A stretch of 5,707 nt of DNA from Victivallales bacterium. GTDB taxonomy: Bacteria > Verrucomicrobiota > Lentisphaeria > Oligosphaerales > Oligosphaeraceae. The DNA lies in assembly GCA_017538465.1 (NCBI GenBank), contig JAFYIW010000076.1:1-5707 (forward strand), read 5' to 3'. The position numbers and the translations under genes were made by a program. Under the pieces are notes generated by a model that was not told the origin of the DNA, did not search any database, and saw only the letters and a list, made by a program, of their open reading frames with translations. This document shows, piece by piece, positions 1-5,490 of the stretch (the stretch's first letter is position 1; each line of letters starts with the position of its first letter).

Positions 1-51
1 ATTAAGGTCCCCTCTTTGGGAACAAGGCGTTACGGTTTACCATTTGATTTG

Positions 52-79
52 TTGGCAATTTCTCGCGCCACGCTACAAA
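52..79 (+). promoter_or_regulatory. weak sigma70-like promoter candidate upstream of the sugar kinase
   Basis: TTGGCA at 52-57 (5 of 6 to the -35 consensus) is followed after 16 nt by TACAAA at 74-79 (4 of 6 to the -10 consensus). Transcription would start near 86, within the GC-rich hairpin at 85-102. The spacing is acceptable but the -10 is poor, so this is a guess from motif matching. Bases 1-51 hold no gene or signal that I recognise. Confidence 0.3.
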
Positions 80-84
80 TCCTA

Positions 85-102
85 CGGGGGTTGCACCCCC
101 CG
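85..102 (+). other. GC-rich hairpin in the kinase leader
   Basis: CGGGGG (85-90) pairs with CCCCCG (97-102) around a 6-nt loop. A shifted register pairs GGGGGT (86-91) with ACCCCC (95-100). No T-run follows, so it is not a typical intrinsic terminator. It could be the 3' end of an upstream transcript, a REP-like dispersed palindrome, or a leader hairpin. The pairing is seen directly; the role is unknown. Confidence 0.5.
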
Positions 103-120
103 CATTTCCCCTTTAATAAA

Positions 121-150
121 CTTTAACCTTTTCCCTTTAAACTTTAAACT
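121..150 (+). repeat. heptad repeat array, copy A1 (forward), just upstream of the kinase start
   Basis: Four 7-bp units of the form CTTTAAM plus two bases, ending 7 nt before the kinase ATG. Units in order are CTTTAAC, CTTTTCC, CTTTAAA and CTTTAAA. It matches the reverse complement of copy A2 (1241-1270) at 28 of 30 positions and copy A3 (1691-1720) at 26 of 30. The next upstream bases (111-120) also resemble a partial unit. It occupies the place where a ribosome binding site would be, and no Shine-Dalgarno sequence is seen. Confidence 0.85.
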
Positions 151-157
151 CAATTCC

Positions 158-1231
158 ATGGAACTGAAACAGAACTTCAAATACGCCCTGGCATGCCCGA
201 CGAGCATGGGCGTGCGCATCACCCCGGCCAACCGCATGGCGGTGCACAACAGCAATATGTTCTATCTCCAGGCGACCAGCGCCGAGACGAATGTCCTCAA
301 CGTGGCCAGCTCGCTGGGCCGCGAATGCCTGGCGTTGACCAAGTTCGTGGAAGGCAGCCCCATCGCGGCGTTCATCCAGGCGCAATTGCGGGCTCGCAAC
401 ATCCGTTACGAGGGCAAGGAAGTCCCGCAGGGCGGTCCGTGGGGGTATCGTCACCAGTTCAACATCGCGGACTCTGGTTTCGGCCTGCGTGCCGCACGCG
501 TCTGGAATGACCGCGCCGGCGAAGTCGGACGCACGCTGGACATCGGCGATTTCGACGTCGAGCGCATTTTCGGGCAGGAGGGCATCGGCATCCTGCATCT
601 CTCCGGCTTGATCGCCGCAATGAGCCCCGAGACCACCCGGTGCTGTCTGGCGCTGGCGAAGGCCGCCAAGCAATACGGCACGCTGGTCTCCTTCGACCTC
701 AACTACCGCGCGACCTTCTGGAAAGGCCGCGAGGCCGAACTCTCGCAGGCCTTCCATGAAATCGCCTCGGTGGCGGATGTGCTGGTGGGCAACGAGGAGG
801 ACTTCCAGCTCTGTCTGGGCTTCAAGGGACCCGAGGCCGGCGGAAAGTCCCTCGCCACCAAAATCGAGAATTTCAAGACGATGATCCGCGAGGTCCAGGC
901 GAAGTATTCCAACGCGAAGGTCTTCGCGACCACGCTGCGCGAGGTGCTCTCCGCCAACCGCAACCTCTGGGGCGCCATCATGCTGGCGGACAACCAGTGG
1001 TTCGTCGAGGAACCCCGTGAAATCGACATCCTCGACCGCATCGGCGGCGGCGACGGCTTCACTGGCGGACTCCTCTACGGCATCCTCCAGGGCTGGGAGC
1101 CCGCCAAGTGGGTCCAGTTCGGCTGGGCCACCGGCGCGCTCGCCGCATCCTCCCTCAACGACTACGCCGAACCCGCCGACGAAAAGCAGGTCTGGGCCAT
1201 CTACGCCGGAAACGCACGCGTTCAGCGTTAA
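158..1231 (+). CDS. kdgK: PfkB-family sugar kinase, probably 2-keto-3-deoxygluconate kinase
   Basis: The 357-residue cytoplasmic kinase should phosphorylate a sugar acid with ATP; 2-keto-3-deoxygluconate to KDPG in the Entner-Doudoroff pathway is the best guess. The C-terminal PfkB signature is clear: DRIGGGDGFTGGLLYGIL, with GGGD in place of the usual GAGD and catalytic Asp at residue 299. LQATSAETNVLNVASSLG near residues 36-53 fits the N-terminal sugar-binding region. NDRAGEVGRTL, HLSGLIAA, FDLNYR and VGNEEDF follow the family order. The canonical GE at the first strand is replaced by PTSMGVRITP, suggesting a distinct subfamily. ATG 158 is chosen because the longer frame, open from TTG 44, would translate a hairpin and repeat A1, and because gnd also begins just after a repeat copy. 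The end (GNARVQR) looks intact. Kinase family is certain; the substrate is inferred. Confidence 0.85.
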   Translation: MELKQNFKYALACPTSMGVRITPANRMAVHNSNMFYLQATSAETNVLNVASSLGRECLALTKFVEGSPIAAFIQAQLRARNIRYEGKEVPQGGPWGYRHQFNIADSGFGLRAARVWNDRAGEVGRTLDIGDFDVERIFGQEGIGILHLSGLIAAMSPETTRCCLALAKAAKQYGTLVSFDLNYRATFWKGREAELSQAFHEIASVADVLVGNEEDFQLCLGFKGPEAGGKSLATKIENFKTMIREVQAKYSNAKVFATTLREVLSANRNLWGAIMLADNQWFVEEPREIDILDRIGGGDGFTGGLLYGILQGWEPAKWVQFGWATGALAASSLNDYAEPADEKQVWAIYAGNARVQR

Positions 1232-1240
1232 AACGCTGAA
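1221..1240 (+). terminator. hairpin straddling the kinase stop codon
   Basis: TTCAGCGTT (1221-1229) and AACGCTGAA (1232-1240) form a perfect 9-bp inverted repeat; in RNA the realistic loop is about 4 nt. The TAA stop (1229-1231) lies in the top of the hairpin. No T-run follows immediately, but repeat A2 starts at the next base. It could terminate weakly, protect the 3' end, or mark a boundary of the inserted cassette. Confidence 0.45.
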
Positions 1241-1270
1241 AGTCTAAAGTTTAAAGGGTAAAGGTTAAAG
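1241..1270 (-). repeat. heptad repeat array, copy A2 (inverted)
   Basis: Read on the minus strand, the units are CTTTAAC, CTTTACC, CTTTAAA and CTTTAGA. Against copy A3 the inverted match covers 29 of 33 positions (1240-1272 with 1689-1721). A further TTTTTGTC (1271-1278) matches the complement of 1679-1686 after a 3-nt offset. It begins directly after the hairpin at the kinase stop and ends just before the TTG proposed as start of the four-helix-bundle gene. Confidence 0.9.
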
Positions 1271-1273
1271 TTT

Positions 1274-1669
1274 TTGTCTCCGCTTCAGGGAAATGATGAA
1301 AGTCCCCTGCGGATAAAGAGCAAGGCGTTCGCTATCCGCATTGTAGGACTTTCTCGCTTCCTGATTGAGAATTTTCGGGAATTCATAATGTCTCGACAGA
1401 TTCTCCGAAGCGGTACCAGCATTGGCGCAAATCTTGCGGAAGCGAATGGTGCGCAGAGTTTGGCCGATTTCGTTGGCAAGCTCTCCATTGCGCTGAAAGA
1501 GGCATACGAAACGCGCTACTGGCTGGAAATCCTTAAGGCGACAAACTACCTTCATCCAAATGACTTCGCTAGCCTTCTGGCAGATGTCAATGAATTGATT
1601 GCCATGCTGAACAGGAGCATTTTAACAAACAAAGGAAAACTTTCCGGAGGAAATCCCCCGAACAGTTAA
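1274..1669 (+). CDS. four-helix-bundle protein (23S rRNA IVS / S23 family)
   Basis: The family is recognised from ESPLRIKSKAFAIRIV (helix 1), RSGTSIGANLAEA (the most typical motif, residues about 46-58), FVGKLSIALKEAYETRYWL and a final helix around LLADVNELIAMLNRSI. Family members are mostly around 115-130 residues; this is 131. Their molecular function is not firmly known. They occur inside 23S rRNA intervening sequences and as stand-alone genes, and a related fold (Avd) accompanies diversity-generating retroelements, but no such element is seen here. The start is doubtful: the only plausible in-frame initiator is TTG 1274, at the edge of repeat A2, while two overlapping ATGs at 1293 and 1296 are in another frame. 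ATG 1388 is in frame but would lose helix 1. Lower GC than both neighbours suggests later acquisition. Confidence 0.8.
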   Translation: MSPLQGNDESPLRIKSKAFAIRIVGLSRFLIENFREFIMSRQILRSGTSIGANLAEANGAQSLADFVGKLSIALKEAYETRYWLEILKATNYLHPNDFASLLADVNELIAMLNRSILTNKGKLSGGNPPNS

Positions 1670-1690
1670 GCATTGCCCGACAAAAAACAA

Positions 1691-1720
1691 CTTTAACCTT
1701 TAACCTTTAAACTGTAACCT
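1691..1720 (+). repeat. heptad repeat array, copy A3 (forward), just upstream of gnd
   Basis: The units are CTTTAAC, CTTTAAC, CTTTAAA and CTGTAAC plus two bases, ending 4 nt before the gnd ATG. It has the same orientation as A1 and is inverted relative to A2. No Shine-Dalgarno sequence lies between it and the ATG. Its place directly before the start codon, like that of A1, means it would form the ribosome-loading region of the gnd mRNA. Confidence 0.9.
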
Positions 1721-1724
1721 TACA

Positions 1725-3173
1725 ATGAAAGCGGACATTGGTTTGATTGGCCTCGCCGTGATGGGCGAGAATCTCGTGATGAACATGGAGTCCAAGGGCT
1801 TCACCGTCGCCGTCTTCAACCGTACCATCTCCAAGGTGGACAACTTCATCGCCGGCCGCGCCGCCGGCAAGAAGATCATCGGCTGCCACTCGCTGCAGGA
1901 GCTGGTGGACAACCTGGCGAAGCCGCGCAAGGTCTTCATGATGGTCAAGGCCGGCCAGGCGGTGGATGACATGATCGAGCAGCTGCTCCCGTTGCTGGAG
2001 GATGGCGACATCCTCATCGACGGCGGCAACAGCCACTTCCCGGACACCATGCGCCGCACGGCCTACGTCGAGAGCAAGGGCAAGCTCTACATCGGCACTG
2101 GCGTCTCCGGCGGCGAGGAAGGCGCGTTGAAAGGCCCGAGCATGATGCCTGGCGGCAGTCCGGCGGCCTGGCCGGCGGTGAAGCCCATCTTCCAGGGCAT
2201 CTGCGCGAAGGTCGAGAATGGCGTGCCCTGCTGTGACTGGGTGGGCGAAAATGGCGCAGGGCACTTCGTGAAGATGGTCCACAACGGCATCGAATACGGC
2301 GACATCCAGCTGATCTGCGAGGCCTACCAGATGATGCGCGACCTCCTCAAGATGTCCGACGACGAAATGCACGAGGTCTTCAAGGCCTGGAACACCACCG
2401 AGCTGGACTCCTACCTCATCGAAATCACCCGCGATATTCTCGGCTTCAAGGACGCCGACGGCTCGCCGCTGGTGGAGAAGATTCTCGACACCGCCGGTCA
2501 GAAGGGCACCGGCAAGTGGACTGGCATCGAGGCGCTCGACCAGGGCGTGCCTCTGACGCTCATCGGCGAGGCCGTCTTCGCCCGTTGCCTCTCCGCGATG
2601 AAGGACGAGCGCGTGGCGGCCGCCAAGGCCTTCGGTCGCACGATTCCGGAGTTCACCGGCGACAAGAAGGAGTTCGTCGAGGCGATCCGTCAGGCGCTCT
2701 TCGCCGCGAAGATCATCTCCTATGCGCAGGGCTACACGCTGATGCGCACCGCCGCCAAGACCTACGGCTGGAACCTGAACTATGGTGGCATCGCGCTGAT
2801 GTGGCGCGGTGGCTGTATCATCCGCAGCGTCTTCCTGGGCAAAATCAAGGAGGCCTACGACCGCAATCCCGAATTGAGCAACCTCTTGCTCGACCCGTAT
2901 TTCAAGGAGACGATCGAGAAGCTGGTTCCCGCGTGGCGCAAAGTCGTGGCGACCGCCGTCTCCAGCGGCCTGCCGGCCCCCGCGATGACCTCCGCCTTGA
3001 GCTACTTCGACGGCTACACCACCGAACGGCTCCCCGCGAATCTCCTCCAGGCGCAGCGCGACTACTTCGGAGCCCATACCTACGAGCGGTTAGACCAGCC
3101 GCGCGGGCAGTTCTTCCATACCAACTGGACTGGCCACGGCGGCAACACCTCCGCCTCCACCTACAACGCATAG
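1725..3173 (+). CDS. gnd: 6-phosphogluconate dehydrogenase, decarboxylating
   Basis: This enzyme oxidises 6-phosphogluconate to ribulose 5-phosphate and CO2 with NADP+, in the oxidative pentose phosphate pathway; family members work as cytoplasmic dimers. The 482-residue protein is full length. Visible motifs in order: Rossmann loop GLIGLAVMG (6-14), NRT (32-34, as in NADP-dependent members), DGGNSHF with Asn102, GVSGGEEGA with Ser128-Gly129-Gly130, FVKMVHNGIEYG with the catalytic Lys183, His186, Asn187 and Glu190, then LDTAGQKGTGKWT (255-266), and near the end RDYFGAHTYER with Arg445 and His451, which in the family reach the partner subunit's substrate phosphate. The C-terminal tail HTNWTGHGG is typical. 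ATG 1725 aligns with the normal family start and lies 4 nt after repeat A3 without a Shine-Dalgarno sequence. No key residue is missing. Confidence 0.97.
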   Translation: MKADIGLIGLAVMGENLVMNMESKGFTVAVFNRTISKVDNFIAGRAAGKKIIGCHSLQELVDNLAKPRKVFMMVKAGQAVDDMIEQLLPLLEDGDILIDGGNSHFPDTMRRTAYVESKGKLYIGTGVSGGEEGALKGPSMMPGGSPAAWPAVKPIFQGICAKVENGVPCCDWVGENGAGHFVKMVHNGIEYGDIQLICEAYQMMRDLLKMSDDEMHEVFKAWNTTELDSYLIEITRDILGFKDADGSPLVEKILDTAGQKGTGKWTGIEALDQGVPLTLIGEAVFARCLSAMKDERVAAAKAFGRTIPEFTGDKKEFVEAIRQALFAAKIISYAQGYTLMRTAAKTYGWNLNYGGIALMWRGGCIIRSVFLGKIKEAYDRNPELSNLLLDPYFKETIEKLVPAWRKVVATAVSSGLPAPAMTSALSYFDGYTTERLPANLLQAQRDYFGAHTYERLDQPRGQFFHTNWTGHGGNTSASTYNA

Positions 3174-3175
3174 TG

Positions 3176-3227
3176 CGCCCCTTTGGGGCGAGGGACGAGC
3201 ATTGAAATGTATTTCGTCCCTCGCCCC
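3176..3227 (+). terminator. strong hairpin after gnd with an alternative pairing partner
   Basis: A perfect 14-bp stem joins 3185-3198 and 3214-3227 around a 15-nt loop. The first six bases of its left arm (GGGGCG, 3185-3190) can instead pair with CGCCCC at 3176-3181 around a 3-nt loop, so the two folds exclude each other. The stem begins 12 nt after the gnd stop. No T-run follows, so Rho-independent termination is uncertain; 3'-end protection or a dispersed palindrome is equally possible. Confidence 0.6.
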
Positions 3228-3341
3228 TATCGTTGCCTCGGTGGGACGAATAGGACAAATGAAAAAGTGTCCCGGATGTTCCAGGGCTATGAAGCCAGCG
3301 CAAAAGTCAACGATATAGTTCCGATAAAAAGAGCACACTAT
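3228..3341. other. intergenic stretch without recognised gene
   Basis: I find no convincing gene here. A 70-codon open frame at 3183-3395 starts inside the hairpin, matches no family I know and has no ribosome binding site. Bases 3242-3269 show a degenerate 9-nt period (TGGGACGAA, TAGGACAAA, TGAAAAAGT). The composition becomes AT-rich towards the promoter that follows. Confidence 0.4.
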
Positions 3342-3370
3342 TTGAAAATATGGTTGCTCCGTTATATATT
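3342..3370 (+). promoter_or_regulatory. sigma70-like promoter for the exported repeat protein
   Basis: TTGAAA (3342-3347) and TATATT (3365-3370) each match the consensus at 5 of 6 positions and are separated by exactly 17 nt. Transcription should start near 3377, leaving a leader of about 85 nt. That leader holds a short possible stem, GGGGA (3408-3412) with TCCCC (3425-3429), and only a weak CCGGAA purine patch before the ATG. This is the best promoter in the window by motif and spacing. Confidence 0.6.
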
Positions 3371-3462
3371 AATTCCCATGCAGAAACGTTTATGAACACC
3401 TTCTTTGGGGGATTCGCCACTAAGTCCCCGGAGACATTTTCAAAACCGGAATCCATTACGCC

Positions 3463-5283
3463 ATGAAACGCATTCATCACATTTTTGCCATGGTCTTGCT
3501 GACCGCGCTCTTTGCGTTCTCCTTGGTCGGTTACGGCAAAGACGTCACGGGTGACGCAGAGGCCTCAGTCACGCAAAAGGAAAATGCCGAGCATCCCGCC
3601 GTGCTCGCCTTGAGGGACTTCACGGCGGCGGTGGCCAGCCAGGACATTGACAAGATTTTCGATTATGTGCTTGCTCCGGCGGAGGCAGTACAGGCAATGA
3701 AAGAAATGGCGAGAATGGCGAAGGAAGATGATCTCGCCAAGTTCTCCAAAATGCTTGAGACTCGCTTCCCCCCTACTTTTGGAACCATCGAGTCTGTGGA
3801 AGAGCAAGAGGAGGATGAAGTCCTGATCGTCTGCGAAGCCAAAGTGGAAGGTGAAAATCGCCGATGGGACGTCACGATGATAAAAGCGGACGGGAGATGG
3901 TTCGTTGAGAATGCGGAGCCACACAAGTCCCCGGAGGAAAAGAGCCTTGATATTTGTAAAATGAATCTTAAGATAGCCGGCCTAGGATTTGCAGTTTATT
4001 CAAACGACCACAACAATCGGTTGCCCAATTCCCTGGATGAATTGGATGACGGTTACCTGCCTCTGACATACCGGAGTTGCACGGGTGGCGGCACGCCAGT
4101 CCCCTACGTCTTGCAGCCGGAGGTGGCCGGGAAAAGCATTTCCGATTTTGAATGTCCCAGGATCACGCCACTCGTGATCTGCAAGAACCACAAGGGCGCC
4201 GAGGTGGTCGCTTATGTCGATGGACACGTGGAGATTCACAAGTATCCTGACGCTGAAACGGACAAGTCCGCTCCTCCGGTCTCCTCGACCGCCGTGGTTG
4301 CCTTGAGGGACTTCTTCCAGACGGTCGCCGACAAGGATGGCGAAAAAGCCGCGAGTTTCTGGGCGGTACCCGAATGGGATAGAAAGGATTTGGCGGAGTC
4401 TGTCAACCATGGCAATTTCCCGTTTGTTCTTCAGGATGTCGTTTCGGAGCAAACAGAAGGCGACAGTTCCTTCATCGTCGTGAAGATGATTGTGAAATTA
4501 GGTGATGTTCTTGGTGAGATAGAAATGGCTGGCATTTTCTCCATGGTGAAAGTTGACGGCGAATGGAAGATCATGAGTATAGTGCCAGTGGGTGGCGAAG
4601 AAGAAATGGATGCCCCGCCTTCCCCTGAGACCTTCGTCACCGCCACAACCTCCCCGCCTGCCGCCGATTCTGAAGTCGTGGCTACCTTGAAGGACTTCTT
4701 CCAGGCGGTCGCCGACAAGGACGACGAGAAAATCGCTGGATTTTTTGTTTCAAACCTTGGAGTGGCGGAATTCGTTGCGAATGTCAAGAGTGGCAGAAGC
4801 TCGCTGGAACTTCAGGAATTTGTCTCTGAGCAAAGGGAGGGCGACAGTTCCATGGTCATCGCAAAAGTGAATATGGAGAATGATGAAAACACTACGGTCT
4901 TCCTGTTGAAGATTGACGGCAAGTGGAGAATCCGGGATATGCGAATGGGCCGTGTCGAAGGGAAGAATAATTCTGTTCCTGTCGGCGAATCCGAAGCGGT
5001 GGTTGCGCTGAAAGACTTCCTCCAGGCGGTCGCCGACAAGGATGGCAAGAAAGTAGCTGATTTCCTCCCTCCGCTGTCTGCAGCGTCATCAGAATTAATG
5101 GCGTTGATTGAGGGCGTCAACGATGGAATGATTTCGTGGAAACTTCTGGGAATCGCCTCGGAACGGACAGAGGGCGACAGGTCCACTATCGTCGCCAGAA
5201 TTCATTATAAGTGTTACGACGTGCCCTTCCCATTCTATATGGACAAAATTGACGGCGAATGGAAAATCAGCCTGGGGCCATAA
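3463..5283 (+). CDS. exported mosaic protein: four NTF2-like modules plus an H-X9-DG domain
   Basis: No named gene is recognised. Residues 1-25 form a Sec signal peptide (positive MKRIHH, then a hydrophobic stretch to about 23), so the protein is exported. LVGY at 21-24 looks like a lipobox with Tyr in place of Cys. Four related modules follow: about 46-153, 277-375, 404-496 and 511-606. Each opens with VxALxDFxxAVADKDxxK, has SEQxEGDSS in the middle (degenerate in module 1), and ends near KIDGEWKI. Length and pattern suggest an NTF2-like (SnoaL/DUF4878-type) fold; this is inference. Between modules 1 and 2, residues about 160-263 resemble the C-terminal part of prepilin-like proteins: LKIAGLGFAVYSNDHNNRLP, four Cys (166, 206, 231, 240) and His243-X9-Asp253-Gly254, but without the pilin N-terminal helix. 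Pro/Thr-rich linkers separate modules 2 and 3. It appears to be a single-gene transcript with its own promoter. Modules 2-4 share strong DNA identity, pointing to internal duplication. Confidence 0.85.
   Translation: MKRIHHIFAMVLLTALFAFSLVGYGKDVTGDAEASVTQKENAEHPAVLALRDFTAAVASQDIDKIFDYVLAPAEAVQAMKEMARMAKEDDLAKFSKMLETRFPPTFGTIESVEEQEEDEVLIVCEAKVEGENRRWDVTMIKADGRWFVENAEPHKSPEEKSLDICKMNLKIAGLGFAVYSNDHNNRLPNSLDELDDGYLPLTYRSCTGGGTPVPYVLQPEVAGKSISDFECPRITPLVICKNHKGAEVVAYVDGHVEIHKYPDAETDKSAPPVSSTAVVALRDFFQTVADKDGEKAASFWAVPEWDRKDLAESVNHGNFPFVLQDVVSEQTEGDSSFIVVKMIVKLGDVLGEIEMAGIFSMVKVDGEWKIMSIVPVGGEEEMDAPPSPETFVTATTSPPAADSEVVATLKDFFQAVADKDDEKIAGFFVSNLGVAEFVANVKSGRSSLELQEFVSEQREGDSSMVIAKVNMENDENTTVFLLKIDGKWRIRDMRMGRVEGKNNSVPVGESEAVVALKDFLQAVADKDGKKVADFLPPLSAASSELMALIEGVNDGMISWKLLGIASERTEGDRSTIVARIHYKCYDVPFPFYMDKIDGEWKISLGP
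4303..5052 (+). repeat. internal repeats opening modules 2, 3 and 4
   Basis: The 45-nt segments at 4303-4347, 4687-4731 and 5008-5052 match at 40 of 45 (first to second) and 39 of 45 (second to third). They encode the module-opening motif. The spacings are 384 and 321 nt (128 and 107 codons). A more diverged copy starts at 3610, 693 nt before the first. A second conserved block near each module end (around 4549, 4909 and 5245) encodes KxDGxWxI. Confidence 0.85.
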
Positions 5284-5323
5284 AAGGCGGGGGGCGATGG
5301 AGAACTCGCTTCCCGGGCGACGC

Positions 5324-5346
5324 GGGCCATCATCGGGCCCTTCTTT
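5324..5346 (+). terminator. terminator-like hairpin downstream of the exported protein
   Basis: GGGCC (5324-5328) pairs with GGCCC (5336-5340) around a 7-nt loop, and TTCTTT follows at once. It lies 40 nt after the stop codon. The stem is short but all G/C, and the tail is T-rich, so termination is plausible. Confidence 0.45.
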
Positions 5347-5348
5347 CG

Positions 5349-5385
5349 CGCTTTTCGCGTGTTTCGTGGGGAAAAGCGTATTTTA
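5349..5385 (+). terminator. second terminator-like hairpin with T-rich tail
   Basis: CGCTTTTC (5349-5356) pairs with GAAAAGCG (5371-5378) around a 14-nt loop, followed by TATTTT. It comes immediately after the previous hairpin, so the two could act in tandem. An A-run in the right arm and T-run in the left arm could also work on the minus strand. Confidence 0.45.
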
Positions 5386-5396
5386 CACCTGGTGTT

Positions 5397-5426
5397 TTAC
5401 CACCGGACAGCAATGTAAGATATAAT
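5397..5426 (+). promoter_or_regulatory. promoter candidate with a perfect TATAAT for the downstream Pro-Ala gene
   Basis: TATAAT at 5421-5426 is a full consensus -10. The best -35 is TTACCA at 5397-5402 (4 of 6) with an 18-nt spacer. Transcription would start near 5433, giving a leader of about 215 nt before the ATG at 5650. An alternative pair, TTGGAA (5451-5456) with TAATTT (5474-5479), has a 17-nt spacer but a poor -10. Confidence 0.4.
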
Positions 5427-5490
5427 TTCCCGAAAAAAAGATGAAATCAATTGGAAAAATACGTATGCATGATTAATTTATGTACTTTTC

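Larger units (their letters stand above)
1241..1720 (+). mobile_element. IVS-like cassette: four-helix-bundle gene between inverted heptad repeats
   Basis: Repeats A2 and A3 are inverted relative to each other and enclose only the four-helix-bundle gene. Internal GC is about 48% in two sampled 60-nt stretches, against about 65% in sampled kinase and gnd stretches. S23-type proteins are known from intervening sequences of bacterial 23S rRNA, where the termini also form a stem. No transposase or obvious target-site duplication is visible, so mobility is inferred. The third copy, A1, upstream of the kinase shows the repeat is not unique to the cassette. Confidence 0.45.

Noticed and set aside
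44..157. N-terminal extension of the kinase from TTG 44 (38 extra residues)
   Set aside because: It would translate the GC-rich hairpin and repeat A1, has no family resemblance, and gnd likewise starts just after its repeat copy.
1274..1669. Accessory protein (Avd) of a diversity-generating retroelement
   Set aside because: No reverse transcriptase, template repeat or variable repeat is visible, and the RSGTSIGANLAEA motif fits the general S23 family.
1241..1720. Classical insertion sequence or CRISPR array
   Set aside because: There is no transposase and no clear target duplication, and the heptads are contiguous without spacers.
1707..3077. 456-codon open frame on the minus strand opposite gnd
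   Set aside because: It is a shadow of a GC-rich coding region; gnd matches its family along its whole length on the plus strand.
3183..3395. 70-codon open frame after gnd
   Set aside because: It starts inside the hairpin, runs through the promoter, has no ribosome binding site and shows no recognisable family.
5259..5444. 61-codon open frame overlapping the end of the exported protein
   Set aside because: It crosses both terminator-like hairpins and the TATAAT, and its product resembles nothing known to me.
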